Program-made: the position numbers and the translations under genes
Shown here: piece by piece, positions 15,087 to 23,432 of the stretch
Layout: the number at the start of each line of letters is the position of its first letter
Position numbering within the stretch: the first letter of the stretch is position 1
The notes under the pieces: model-generated
What the model saw: the letters and a program-made list of their open reading frames with translations, nothing else
What the model was told of the DNA's origin: nothing
Database searches by the model: none
Source: CAYLPU01 sp964385635
GTDB lineage: Bacteria; Chloroflexota; Anaerolineae; B4-G1
Assembly: GCA_964385635.1 (NCBI GenBank)
Contig: CAYLPU010000032.1
Coordinates: 1 to 46,804 of the forward strand
Length of the DNA: 46,804 nucleotides
Direction: 5' to 3'

Positions 15087-16808
15087 GTGTCGATGTCTGA
15101 TTCGAATCTGCGATCTCGTTTTTGCAGTCCTCGTGAACTCCGTTTCGTGCTAGTCTTCAGCGTCGTCGCTTTGGTCATCACCTCCATTCCCTACGTCCTC
15201 GGTGCGACGTTGGCGACGGAAAGTCGCATCTTCGGCGGCTTCGTCTATGCGGTCGAGGATGGTTATTCCTATCTGGCGAAGATGCGGCAGGGGGCGGAGG
15301 GGAGTTGGCTGTTCCACATCGCCTACACGCCTGAGCCGCACATAGGCACATTGTTCTTCCCCTTCCACCTGCTGCTGGGGAAGGTGGCAGCGTTGCTGCC
15401 GGGTCCCAAAAACAACCTGACAGCGCGGATGGTGTGGGTGTACCATGGGGCGAGAGTGGTCTTTGGACTGGGGCTGCTGCTGACAGTGTATCGCTTCCTG
15501 GCTTCGTTCACGGAAGACTTGGCGGTGCGGCGGCTGGCCTGGCTGATGGTGACCTTCGGCGGAGGGTTGGGCTGGCTGCTGGTCGCGTTGGGGCATCCAG
15601 ACTGGCTGGGGAGTACACCACTGGATTTCATCCTTCCCGAGGGGTTCACGTTTCTGGTTTTATACGCCTTCCCGCACATCGCGCTGGCGCGGTCGCTGCT
15701 GCTGTGGGGGATACTGTTCCTATTGAGGGCCTGGGAAGGGTGTCTGAAGTCCGAAGTCCGAAGTCTCGATCATGCATCACGCATCACGCAACACGCAACA
15801 CGCATCACACATCATGCAGCACTGGCTGGGGGTGTCTGGCTCCTGATGGGTCTCATCGTGCCCTTCTACGTGGCGGTGGCGTGGGCGGTGACGGGGGCAG
15901 CCTGGGTGGCGCTGGGGCTGCGGGCGGGGCCGGCGGTCGGGAGACCTTGGCCAACGGCGGGGCTCCACTGCGAGAGTACTCTCGTGGCAGGCGTGGCAGG
16001 GTTGGCGGTGCTGATCTCTGCGCCGATCGTGGCCTACAGCGCGTGGGCGTTTACCAGCGATCCAGTGTACGCGACCTGGGCGACGCAGAATCGGATCCTG
16101 TCGCCGCACCCATTGCACTACCTGGCGGCGTATGGGGTACTACTGGTGCTGGCGGCCTTTGCTGCGAGGGATGCCTGGCGGGAAGAAGGGAGGGGGTGGT
16201 TTCCGTTAGCGTGGGTAGGGGTGGTGCCAGTGCTGGTCTATCTGCCGTTCAACTTGCAGCGAAGGTTGGTGGAGGGGGTACAGTTGCCCCTGAGTCTGCT
16301 GGCCGCCCTGGGAGTTTCGAGTTTCCGGTTACAGGGGTCCCGATTGCGAGTGGTCGTGACTGTCTTGCTGGTCGGGTTGTCGCTTACCAATGTGTTGCTG
16401 GTGGCGGGGAACTGTCTGGTACTGCGGGGGCAGCCAGCCCCGATCTACCGGGATGCGGGGGAGGTGGCGGCGCTGGACTGGCTCAGCGAGAGGGTTGAAT
16501 CCGACGACGTGGTGCTGGCAGCCTACGAGACGGGCAATTACCTGCCAGCGCGGGTGGGGGCGCGGACATTTGTGGGGCATGGGCCGGAGAGCATCCGTGC
16601 CGACGAAAAGAAGGCGCTGGTGGCTCTGTTTTTTGCCGAGGCGACCGACGATGTGTGGCGCTGTGACTTGCTCTCGGAGTACGGTGTGGACTGGGTATTA
16701 TGGGGACCTACAGAGCGGGGGTTGGGGACATTCGATCTGCACGCAGCGTCCTATCTGCGGCGAGTGTACGAGGCGGGGGGATACATTCTCTTTGAGGTCG
16801 AACAATGA
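15087..16808 (+). CDS. GT-C-like polytopic membrane protein, paralogue family A (copy A2)
   Basis: A 573-residue family A protein: first helix (FVLVFSVVALVITSIPYVLG), then the signature VEDGYSYLAKMRQGAEGSW and YTPEPHIGTLFF, further helices, and a soluble C-terminal region with VDWVLWGPTERGLGTF. Three repeat-derived inserts are visible: a heptamer array encoding SRITQHATRITHHA, the palindromic element encoding GPAVGRPWPT, and a CGAGAGTACTCTCG palindrome. The start GTG (15087) has GGAG five bases upstream and overlaps the previous stop; ATG 15093 is an alternative. The stop overlaps the next YfhO-like gene as ATGA. GT-C function is inferred. Confidence 0.85.
   Translation: MSMSDSNLRSRFCSPRELRFVLVFSVVALVITSIPYVLGATLATESRIFGGFVYAVEDGYSYLAKMRQGAEGSWLFHIAYTPEPHIGTLFFPFHLLLGKVAALLPGPKNNLTARMVWVYHGARVVFGLGLLLTVYRFLASFTEDLAVRRLAWLMVTFGGGLGWLLVALGHPDWLGSTPLDFILPEGFTFLVLYAFPHIALARSLLLWGILFLLRAWEGCLKSEVRSLDHASRITQHATRITHHAALAGGVWLLMGLIVPFYVAVAWAVTGAAWVALGLRAGPAVGRPWPTAGLHCESTLVAGVAGLAVLISAPIVAYSAWAFTSDPVYATWATQNRILSPHPLHYLAAYGVLLVLAAFAARDAWREEGRGWFPLAWVGVVPVLVYLPFNLQRRLVEGVQLPLSLLAALGVSSFRLQGSRLRVVVTVLLVGLSLTNVLLVAGNCLVLRGQPAPIYRDAGEVAALDWLSERVESDDVVLAAYETGNYLPARVGARTFVGHGPESIRADEKKALVALFFAEATDDVWRCDLLSEYGVDWVLWGPTERGLGTFDLHAASYLRRVYEAGGYILFEVEQ
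15742..15819. repeat. Two heptamer types in a family A gene
   Basis: Three units of the TCCGAAG type (from 15742) are followed, after a short break, by seven units of the CACGCAT/CACGCAA type (15771-15819). They encode a hydrophilic loop with SRITQHATRITHHA between membrane segments of the 15087 gene. Confidence 0.75.
15926..15955. repeat. Palindromic 30-bp element, in-gene copy
   Basis: A 30-bp copy containing GGTC-GGGA-GACC inside outer GGCC/GGCC arms, so it can fold as a hairpin. It is translated as GPAVGRPWPT in the 15087 protein. Other copies are at 20327-20356, 20358-20387 and 38028-38056. Confidence 0.8.
15971..15984. repeat. Perfect 14-bp palindrome CGAGAGTACTCTCG in coding sequence
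   Basis: This lies 15 bp after the palindromic element in the 15087 gene, with CCAC and GTGG flanks that lengthen the symmetry. A shorter version, CGAGTACTCG with similar flanks, is in another GT-C gene at 42307-42316. It is probably another dispersed repeat type. Confidence 0.55.
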
Positions 16809-19183
16809 ACAGAGTCAGCGAATCGGTGAGTCAGCGATTGGGGTTTGTCATTTGTTATTTGTCATTTGTCATTTTCCTTCTGTGGCGACCGCTCTTCGCA
16901 GGCGAGACGTTCTTCTGGGGCACGCCGCTCCTCCAGTTCGTCCCCTGGCAGCGGATGGCGGCCACGATGTACCGCGCCGGTCACCTGCCGCTGTGGAACC
17001 CGCTGGTGGGCTGTGGAGCGCCGCTGGCGGCCAACTACCAGACGGCGGCCTTTTACCCGCTGAACGTGCTCTACCTGCTGCTGCCAGCCGAGGTAGCCCT
17101 GAGTTGGACGACGGCGCTCCACCTGGCGCTGGCTGGCTGGGGAATGTACGGCTGGGGCCGGGCTGTGGGACTGGATCGGTTCCCGGCCTTCGTCGGGGCG
17201 CTTTCGCTTTCGGGGAGCGGCTTTCTGGTGGCGCGGGTGGCTCTATTCCCCAGCATTGCCTTCACCTTCCCCTGGCTGGCTGTCTGGCTGTACCGCGCTG
17301 AGGTGCTGGTGCGAAGCAGGCAGCCGCGTGATGCACTGTGGTTGGGGCTGGCGCTTGGCCTGGGGCTCCTGGCTGGCCATGCGCAGACCGCTTTCTATGG
17401 TGGGTTGCTGCTGGCGGCGTACCTGATCTTCCGAACGCTGTCTGATGTCCGCTCACGTTTCACGTTTCACGTTTCACGTTTTTGGTCATTGCTCATTGCT
17501 CATTGGTCGCTAATTGCTTGCTCATTTGTCATTGGCGTGGGATTGGCGACGGTGCAACTGCTGCCTACTGCCGAGTTGGTAGCCCAGTCGCTACGGGCCG
17601 GCGGTGTGAACTATGACTTTGCCATGACCTATTCGCTGTGGCCCTGGCGTCTGATCACCTTCGCGGCCCCCGATTTCTTCGGCAATCCGGGTCGGGGCGA
17701 CTACTGGGGGTACGCCACCTACTGGGAGGGTGCAGGGTATGTTGGTGTATTGCCGTTGCTTCTGGCTATGGAGGCGGTGTTTGGACGAGGGCGGGGGAGA
17801 CAAGGGGACGAGGAGAAAGGAGACGAGGGAGGGAGGCAGGCCGGGTTCTGGGCGATTAGTGCGGTCATAACGTTGGTGTTGGCGTTGGGGGAGAATACAC
17901 CGGTTTTCCCATTCCTGTTCCGTCACATCTCCGGCTTCAACATGTTTCAGGCTCCGGCTCGCTGGCTGGCGCTCACCACCGTCGCGTTGGCGGCGCTGGC
18001 GGCGTTGGGCGCGCAACGATGGCTGGCAGGCCGCCTTGGGCGGCGACAAGGGATGTTGGGGGTAGTCGTGGGCACGGCGCTGCTCATTGGCGGGCTGGCC
18101 GCACCACGCCTGATCCCAGGGGGGCGGCTTGCCTTCTTCGGTGCGGCGACCATCCGTCTCGGTGGTATCCTGGCTGTGGCTGGGATGCTGGCATTGCTGC
18201 GGCGCGACGAGGTTTGGTGGCGGGCAGCGGTGGGAGCCTTTGTCGCGCTGGATCTGCTGCTTTTCGGCTGGCCACTGGTGCCGACGGTGGATCGGTCGCT
18301 GTACCACGGCGGCACGGAGGCGGCCGATTTTCTGCATAGCGAGCCTGGCCTGGTACGGGTCTACTGGCCCACGGACCCTGCTCACCTCAATCGGGAGTAC
18401 GATGCTGAGCAGCGAGTTAAGTTCGGCTACCTGACCTTCGATGACTTCGGCCCACGCGACGTGGATCATTGGTGGAAGATGCGCGAGGCGCTGTTGCCCA
18501 ACGTGGGGATGCTGGACGGCGTGGCTTCTGCCAACAACTTTGACCCGCTGTTGGTCGGGCGTTACGCCGCTCTGTTGGAGGCCGCCGTCGAAGCACCGGC
18601 CCTCCTGAGGGTGATGGGGGTGACCCACGTTGTCAGCGACTGGCCGTGGCCGGGGGGGGAGCGGATTGAAGAGTGGAGGATGGAGGATGGAGAGGATGTT
18701 GTGGGGCTTTATCGTCTGACCGGTGCCCTGGGGCGTGCCTGGGTCGTGCCTGCTGCCCGCGAGGTGTCCCCCGACAGGATGCTGGCGGCGCTCGCCAGCC
18801 CCGCCTTCGATCCCACTGCCGAAGTGTTGTTGGAGCAGCCCGTACCCGGCATCCAGCATCCAGCATCCAGCATCCAGTACCAGGTAACCTTGCAGGATAC
18901 CCCTAACGGGGTTACAATACACGCCGTTCTAGATACGCCAGGTTATTTGGTGTTGGCCGATACCTGGTATCCAGGTTGGCAGGCGACGGTGAATGGTGTG
19001 CCGGCCGAGGTCCTGCGGGCCAACTACGCTTTCCGCGCCGTCTGGTTGGAGGCTGGGGAGCACGTAGTAGAATTTGTATACCGTCCGCGAGCAGTGATGG
19101 CAGGGGTAGGATTGTCGGCGGCCTCGCTGGTCTGTTGGTTGGCTTGTTGCTTGGTCAGCCGGTTGAGTAGGCAAGTTGAATAG
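16805..19183 (+). CDS. YfhO-like GT-C membrane protein (copy B2)
   Basis: A 792-residue protein with an N-terminal helix, the segment FFWGTPLLQFVPWQ / GHLPLWNPLVGCGAPLAANYQ typical of YfhO-like proteins, about 12 membrane spans, and a C-terminal beta-rich domain (VLADTWYPGWQATVNG, then VEFVYRP) before a last helix. In Gram-positive bacteria YfhO-type proteins transfer sugars from undecaprenyl phosphate to surface polymers; the acceptor here is unknown. Five repeat arrays lie in the gene (16844, 17453, 17793, 18671, 18850). ATGA overlap with the previous family A gene indicates translational coupling. Confidence 0.85.
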   Translation: MNRVSESVSQRLGFVICYLSFVIFLLWRPLFAGETFFWGTPLLQFVPWQRMAATMYRAGHLPLWNPLVGCGAPLAANYQTAAFYPLNVLYLLLPAEVALSWTTALHLALAGWGMYGWGRAVGLDRFPAFVGALSLSGSGFLVARVALFPSIAFTFPWLAVWLYRAEVLVRSRQPRDALWLGLALGLGLLAGHAQTAFYGGLLLAAYLIFRTLSDVRSRFTFHVSRFWSLLIAHWSLIACSFVIGVGLATVQLLPTAELVAQSLRAGGVNYDFAMTYSLWPWRLITFAAPDFFGNPGRGDYWGYATYWEGAGYVGVLPLLLAMEAVFGRGRGRQGDEEKGDEGGRQAGFWAISAVITLVLALGENTPVFPFLFRHISGFNMFQAPARWLALTTVALAALAALGAQRWLAGRLGRRQGMLGVVVGTALLIGGLAAPRLIPGGRLAFFGAATIRLGGILAVAGMLALLRRDEVWWRAAVGAFVALDLLLFGWPLVPTVDRSLYHGGTEAADFLHSEPGLVRVYWPTDPAHLNREYDAEQRVKFGYLTFDDFGPRDVDHWWKMREALLPNVGMLDGVASANNFDPLLVGRYAALLEAAVEAPALLRVMGVTHVVSDWPWPGGERIEEWRMEDGEDVVGLYRLTGALGRAWVVPAAREVSPDRMLAALASPAFDPTAEVLLEQPVPGIQHPASSIQYQVTLQDTPNGVTIHAVLDTPGYLVLADTWYPGWQATVNGVPAEVLRANYAFRAVWLEAGEHVVEFVYRPRAVMAGVGLSAASLVCWLACCLVSRLSRQVE
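16844..16871. repeat. Heptamer repeat, TTTGTCA type, in YfhO-like gene
   Basis: Four 7-bp units (TTTGTCA, TTTGTTA, TTTGTCA, TTTGTCA) encode part of the first membrane helix (GFVICYLSFVIFLLW). The same repeat is used at the same place in the YfhO-like gene at 12897. Confidence 0.75.
17453..17531. repeat. Composite heptamer array (TCACGTT and TTGCTCA types)
   Basis: Four exact TCACGTT units (17453-17480) are followed by TTGGTCA, TTGCTCA, TTGCTCA, TTGGTCG and a final TTTGTCA at 17525-17531. The array encodes a basic loop (RFTFHVSRF) and the next helix. TCACGTT is also the unit of the array around the scaffold gap at 42620. Confidence 0.8.
17793..17838. repeat. Octamer repeat in YfhO-like gene
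   Basis: About five degenerate 8-bp units of the CAAGGGGA/CGAGGAGA type with one base missing. They encode a charged loop with GRQGDEEKGDEGG between membrane spans. Confidence 0.6.
18671..18691. repeat. Heptamer repeat, GGATGGA type
   Basis: GAGTGGA, GGATGGA, GGATGGA. Encodes EEWRMEDGE in the soluble region of the 16805 protein. Confidence 0.55.
18850..18877. repeat. Heptamer repeat, CATCCAG type
   Basis: Four exact CATCCAG units encode IQHPASSIQ near the C-terminal beta domain of the 16805 protein. Confidence 0.75.
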
Positions 19184-20324
19184 AATCCGCTGCTGTCCTG
19201 CAATCCGTGTTCTGCAGCCCTGGCTGGTCGTGCTGGTGCTAGGATTGGCCTACGTGGGGCTGACGCTGGCCCGCTACGAGGGCGACCCCCTCGCGTTTGC
19301 CCTGGTGGGGACGCGGTACAGCCAGTCCGATCCGCAAGGGACCCCGGGCTACGACGGTCAGTTCGCTTACTTCATCGCCCGCGACCCGGCTGGCGGCTGG
19401 CGGTACTGCGATGTGCCCGCCTACCGCTATCAGCGTATTCTCTACCCGCTGCTGGCGTGGACGCTGGCGCTGGGGCGGCCAGAGGCGGTGGGCTGGACGC
19501 TGGTCGCGCTCAACGTGGCGGCGCTTGCTGGCGGGACGTACTTCGCCGAGCGCTTGCTGGTGGCGCGGGGCGCGAACCGTTGGTACGCGCTGTCTTATGG
19601 TCTCTACGGTGGGCTGGTGGCTGGACTGCGACTCGATCTGACCGAACCGCTATCCTACGGGCTGGTATTGGCTGGGTTGTGGGCCTGGGAGGAGCGGGAA
19701 GCAGGAAGAGATTTGGGATTAGGGATTAGGGATTGGGGATTTGTCATTTTGGCACTGGCAGCGTTGGCAAAAGAGACGGCGCTAATCGCTAGTGCCGGAC
19801 TGGTCATCTACCTGCTGCTGGAGCGCCGTTGGCGACAAGCGGTGGGGTTAGGGTTGACGGTGGGGTTGCCCTTCGCCGCCTGGCAGGGTGTGCTGTGGGC
19901 CTGGCTGGGCGCGCCGGGTGTGGGGGCGGGCGGTGCTATGGCGACCTCTTTTGAGGTGGTCCCCTTCGGGGGGCTATGGCGCGTGGCGGAGGAGAGTTGG
20001 CCCGCTTTCTGGCTGATGCTGGCGGTCGAAGGGCCGCTGTTCGTGTTGCCGACCATCTGGGCGCTGTTTGTGTCGGTGCGTGACCTGCTGCGCGGCAGGC
20101 GACATGCCTGGGTGACGGTGTTGCTGGTCCAGGCAATTGTGTTGCCTTTTCTGCCCTTTTCGACCTGGCGGGAGCCGCTGGCGATGGCGCGCTTGGCGGT
20201 GGGGCTGCTCTTTGCAACGTTGCTCTACGGTGCGCTGCGCCGCTCTCGGCGTGTGCTGACCTATAGCCTGTTCTGGCTGGCGACGCTGGCGCTGCTGGTG
20301 AACGAGAGCGCGCTGCCAGTGTGA
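19176..20324 (+). CDS. GT-C-like membrane protein
   Basis: A 382-residue protein with about 9 hydrophobic segments. The region after the first helix holds GTRYSQSDPQGTPGYDGQFAYFIARDP and YRYQRILYPLLAW, a loop with paired Asp and Tyr residues as in GT-C enzymes of the mannosyltransferase type. The segment LAALAKETALI is also common in such proteins. The TTG start overlaps the stop of the previous gene by eight bases. A heptamer array (19711) encodes RDLGLGIRDWGF before a helix. The donor would plausibly come from the GT2 enzyme encoded downstream. Confidence 0.75.
   Translation: MNRIRCCPAIRVLQPWLVVLVLGLAYVGLTLARYEGDPLAFALVGTRYSQSDPQGTPGYDGQFAYFIARDPAGGWRYCDVPAYRYQRILYPLLAWTLALGRPEAVGWTLVALNVAALAGGTYFAERLLVARGANRWYALSYGLYGGLVAGLRLDLTEPLSYGLVLAGLWAWEEREAGRDLGLGIRDWGFVILALAALAKETALIASAGLVIYLLLERRWRQAVGLGLTVGLPFAAWQGVLWAWLGAPGVGAGGAMATSFEVVPFGGLWRVAEESWPAFWLMLAVEGPLFVLPTIWALFVSVRDLLRGRRHAWVTVLLVQAIVLPFLPFSTWREPLAMARLAVGLLFATLLYGALRRSRRVLTYSLFWLATLALLVNESALPV
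19711..19752. repeat. Heptamer repeat, ATTAGGG type
   Basis: Six 7-bp units: ATTTGGG, ATTAGGG, ATTAGGG, ATTGGGG, ATTTGTC, ATTTTGG. They encode DLGLGIRDWGFVILAL, the entry to a membrane helix. Confidence 0.75.
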
Positions 20325-20326
20325 TC

Positions 20327-20399
20327 GGGGCCGGCGGTCGGGAGACCTTGGCCAACAGGGGCCGGCGGTCGGGAGACCTTGGCCAACACCTTGGCCAAC
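20327..20399. repeat. Palindromic element, two full copies and one partial, intergenic
   Basis: Identical 30-bp copies at 20327-20356 and 20358-20387 plus a 12-base tail ACCTTGGCCAAC at 20388-20399 fill the spacer between the 19176 and 20419 genes. Each can form a GGTC/GACC hairpin within GGCC arms. The same sequence occurs inside coding regions at 15926 and 38028. Confidence 0.85.
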
Positions 20400-20418
20400 T
20401 GGAGGTGTAAGTATTAAG

Positions 20419-21141
20419 GTGCAAGTAGTGGTTATCGTGCCGACTTATAACGAACGTGAGAACATCAAGGAACTGGTGGCGCAACTGCTCGCCCTGCCGA
20501 CGGCTGTGCGGGTTCTCGTCGTGGACGACAACTCGCCCGACGGTACCGGCGCGATCGCTGACCGCCTGGCGGAGGCGAGCGATGGACGGGTGGGAGTCAT
20601 CCACCGTGCTGGCAAACTAGGGCTGGGCACCGCCTACATCGCCGGTTTCAAACGGGCACTGGCCGAGGGAGCCGACCTTATCTGCACAATGGACGCCGAC
20701 TTCTCCCACAACCCGCGCTACGTCCCCGGCTTGGTGGACAGAATTGGCCAGGGGTACGATCTGGTCATCGGCTCGCGCTACGCGCGGGGTGGAGGGTCAA
20801 GCGGCTGCACCTTTGACCGAAAGTTGCTCAGTTGGGGGGCCAACGCTTTCGCCCGCACGATGCTTGGTCTGCGCGCTCACGATACGACGGCCGGCTTTCG
20901 CTGCTATCGCCGCGAGGTGCTGGAGGGGATGGATCTGGATGGGATCAAGGCCAGCGGCTATTCTTTCCTCATTGAGGTGCTCTACCGCGCCCAGCGGCGC
21001 GGCTGGCGGGTGGGGGAGGCGCCTATCGTTTTTGAGAACCGTCGCCTGGGCGTCTCGAAAATCTCGAAGGACGAGGTCATACGGGCGATGGGTACGGTGT
21101 TGCGGCTGGCCAGTGCGCGCCTGACGGGGCAACCGGTCTGA
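20419..21141 (+). CDS. Polyprenol-phosphate mannose synthase-like glycosyltransferase (GT2)
   Basis: A 240-residue GT2 enzyme: VPTYNEREN near the start, VVDDNSPDGTG (nucleotide-binding Asp pair), GKLGLGTAY, the metal site MDADFSHNP, GSRYARGG, and the C-terminal GYSFLIEVLYRAQRRGW and RRLGVSKIS. This is the dolichyl-phosphate mannose synthase (DPM1) pattern, without a membrane tail. It would make polyprenyl-phosphate mannose, or a similar sugar, from the nucleotide sugar, the donor for the surrounding GT-C proteins. GGAGGTG at 20401 lies rather far (13 bases) from the GTG; an in-frame ATT at 20413 would be better spaced, so the true start is uncertain by two codons. Confidence 0.9.
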   Translation: MQVVVIVPTYNERENIKELVAQLLALPTAVRVLVVDDNSPDGTGAIADRLAEASDGRVGVIHRAGKLGLGTAYIAGFKRALAEGADLICTMDADFSHNPRYVPGLVDRIGQGYDLVIGSRYARGGGSSGCTFDRKLLSWGANAFARTMLGLRAHDTTAGFRCYRREVLEGMDLDGIKASGYSFLIEVLYRAQRRGWRVGEAPIVFENRRLGVSKISKDEVIRAMGTVLRLASARLTGQPV

Positions 21142-22052
21142 TGGAGCACGTGCGCTGTAACCTTTGCGGCGCAGAAGACACTGTTGTGCGTTATCCCTGT
21201 ACAGTCAAGCAGGGAGAAAGCGGCGACTGGCGGGCGTTTCGCTGTACCCACAGCGGATATGGACACCATCACACCATTGTCCAATGTCAGCAGTGTGGAT
21301 TGGTCTACACCGACCCGCGCCCAGACAGCCAGGACATTGTTAAGACCTATCAGACGGTCGAGGACCTGCTCTACCTGGAGGAGCGAGAAGGGCGGGTGCT
21401 GACCTTCGAGCGTCACTTGAAGCCGCTGGAGCGGCTCACGGGGCCACCGAACGGTCGCCCATTGCTGGACGTAGGCTGTTACGTCGGAATCTTCGTCGAG
21501 ATAGCGGCCCGCCACGGCTGGGACGCCTGGGGGGTGGAGCCCTCCCGCTGGGCGGTGGAGCAGGCGCAAGCGCGGGGTCTCCACGTGGTGCAGGGGACAC
21601 TGGAGACGGCAGACTTGCCAGAGGCAACCTTCGACGTCGTGACGATGTGGGACGTGATCGAGCATGTGACCGATCCACGCGGGGCACTTCAGCATGTATA
21701 CCGGTTGCTCAAGCCGGGCGGATTGGTGGTGGTGCACACGATTGACATCGAAAGTCCCTTTGCGCGGCTGATGGGGGCCCATTGGCCGTGGCTGATGGAG
21801 ATGCACATCTACTACTTCTCGCGGCGCACGCTGCGGGCGATGTTGGAAAAGTGTGGCTTCCAGGTACTCAGCGACCAGCCTCAGGGACGCTACCTGCGGC
21901 TGGGCTACCTGATGAATCGGGTGGGCGCTCTGATGCCGCTGGTGGGTCGGCCGGCCGAATGGCTGGTGACGAAGTTGGGGCTGCGGAGCCTGGCGGTGCC
22001 GGTGAACCTGGGTGACCTGTTCACCGCGTATGCACGGAGGCCCTGCGCCTGA
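21141..22052 (+). CDS. Class I SAM-dependent methyltransferase with N-terminal zinc-ribbon
   Basis: A 303-residue protein. The N-terminus has CNLC (residues 6-9) and CQQC about 45 residues later, a zinc-ribbon as in sugar-linked methyltransferases. The SAM site is LLDVGCYVGIF (motif I, with Y-V in place of the usual G-x), then WGVEPSRWAV, and FDVVTMWDVIEHVTDP. The C-terminal HIYYFSRRTLRAMLEKCGF is typical of methyltransferases in polysaccharide clusters. Acceptor unknown; a sugar hydroxyl or lipid-linked intermediate is plausible. ATG overlaps the previous stop (TGATG), so it is coupled to the DPM-like gene. Confidence 0.9.
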   Translation: MEHVRCNLCGAEDTVVRYPCTVKQGESGDWRAFRCTHSGYGHHHTIVQCQQCGLVYTDPRPDSQDIVKTYQTVEDLLYLEEREGRVLTFERHLKPLERLTGPPNGRPLLDVGCYVGIFVEIAARHGWDAWGVEPSRWAVEQAQARGLHVVQGTLETADLPEATFDVVTMWDVIEHVTDPRGALQHVYRLLKPGGLVVVHTIDIESPFARLMGAHWPWLMEMHIYYFSRRTLRAMLEKCGFQVLSDQPQGRYLRLGYLMNRVGALMPLVGRPAEWLVTKLGLRSLAVPVNLGDLFTAYARRPCA

Positions 22053-22069
22053 GAGCCTAGATTTGCTTG

Positions 22070-23323
22070 TCAGGATGGGGCTTGATCTGCAGGCTCCCGT
22101 ATCCAAAGGGATAGGACTAACTGGATCAGCAAGTAGCCCACGTATTGCACGTTGAGAAAACGCCCGAAAAAGATGGTGACAGCGAAGAAAACTGTCTGGA
22201 GAGCCAGAGTGGTTCGCAGACTGCGTTGACGCCAGGTCAGGTAGCCAGTGAGAGCCAGTAGAGGTAGCGGTACAGCCCATTGCAAGATGGAGAAGATTTG
22301 AGTGTGCGGTTGACTTGGTGCTAGCAGTGCCCGCAGGCTCATCCCGCCGATGGGATAGCTATCGGGGATGCCGCCGATGATGAACAGCACTGTGTCTTCT
22401 ACAAAGGCTCGGGGGTTCCAAAGAAAGAAAGGGCCAATTAGGAGGGCTAGCGGGGCCACAAATGCCAGTGTGGGACTGGCAATCTGCTTGGGAGTATGCG
22501 GGCGTTCCACCGAGAGCCAATGGAGTGCCAAGAACGGCACCGCTACAGCCGAAATCTGCTTGGTGGCGATGGTGAGTCCCAAGGCCAGGAATGCCAGGGA
22601 CCAGCGACGTTTGACCGCAAAGAGGTACATGAGCAACCATCCCGTAAAGACCATGGCATCTATGTTGCCGCAGGTGTAGGATGTCAATAGGAACGGGTTC
22701 AGCCCAACAACGACCAGCAGGGCGTGGCACGCGGTGCGGGAGGCCGCCAGCTGCCTGAGCAACACGAGGTTGGCCAAGTAGCATAGCAGCGGTACGACCC
22801 AGTGGTCGTACCAGCCAGTGAAAGGCCGGATGATGGCCTCTCCAGGCACGGCTGCCAGGAATGCCAGTGGTGTGTAGACAAAGTGGTAGAGCGCTGGGTT
22901 GGTCTGCAATCCGGACCCCGAGAGCCTCCAGTCTGCCATAGGAGTGTCCAGGTAATTTACTATGTAGGGGTTCTGTCCGGCAAGGACAAAGCGGGCGGCT
23001 GCTTCGACTTGCAGTAATCTGTCCTAGACAAACTCAGAAGGGGCTGTCTGAGCCCTCTGGATCATGAACATCACCGTCGGTACGACTACGAAGAGGCTTA
23101 TAGCGATGGCAATGATGGTCAGATGGAGGACGGAGACGAGGCGCTTATTTCGATCTGTGGAGTGTAGGGCAGAGGCCACTACATTCACCAGCAGGTAGGC
23201 CAGGGCGCAGAGGAGCAGGATCGCGCCCACCACATTGGCACTGATATAGGCGAAAAAGAGGGCGGTGAGGAGCAACACCAAAGTGTCACCCTTAAAGATT
23301 GACGAGATTCTATCAGTATCCAT
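22070..23323 (-). pseudogene. GT87-like membrane protein interrupted by one in-frame TAG
   Basis: Codons 23323 to 23027 (starting MDTDRISSIFKGD) and 23023 to 22070 are in one frame, separated only by TAG at 23024-23026. Across the stop the sequence reads PSEFV*DRLLQVEAAARFVL, then AGQNPYIVNYLDTPM and TNPALYHFVYTPLAFL, the normal opening of this family (a Q-N-P-Y loop followed by Y-x-P-L). The rest has about eight membrane spans. So this is a full-length gene with a single nonsense codon: a recent inactivation, a base error, or readthrough. It is read against the main cluster. A restart at ATG 22939 would lack the N-terminal helices. Confidence 0.8.
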
Positions 23324-23432
23324 TATAGGCGTACCAGAAGGAACGCAGAGTACATAAGAGCTGGACAAGACGCACTGGATGTACAATTTGGGTGTGTGAA
23401 AACTAGTATAACACATCACGTTGAATTGAAAA

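Larger units (their letters stand above)
12897..15100 (+). pseudogene. YfhO-like membrane protein, reading frame broken in an octamer array
   Basis: The N-terminal part is read in one frame to about 13475-13560 and the rest in another to the stop at 15100; each frame continues the protein only on its own side. The first part has the YfhO-type segment WPNVHFTRLALWEHGQFPLW followed by GTPFAANPLAGLYYPPNW. The second has LRVPPRAWVLVVFA, the FRVYSP soluble region and a final membrane helix. Joined, it would be about 720-730 residues, normal for YfhO-like GT-C proteins. The switch falls in eleven 8-bp units, so a copy-number change or an assembly error could explain it. The start at 12897 is uncertain. 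Its stop overlaps the next start (15087). Confidence 0.75.

Noticed and set aside
17591..18922. Minus-strand reading frame of about 440 codons opposite the YfhO-like gene at 16805
   Set aside because: The product is Arg/Gln/Pro-rich without a fold signature, while the plus strand encodes a recognisable membrane protein.
20982..22280. Minus-strand reading frame of about 430 codons opposite the methyltransferase
   Set aside because: It overlaps two clear plus-strand genes and has no recognisable domain.
22070..22939. An intact shorter gene starting at ATG 22939
   Set aside because: The codons upstream continue the family-specific Q-N-P-Y loop up to the TAG, so the ATG is internal.
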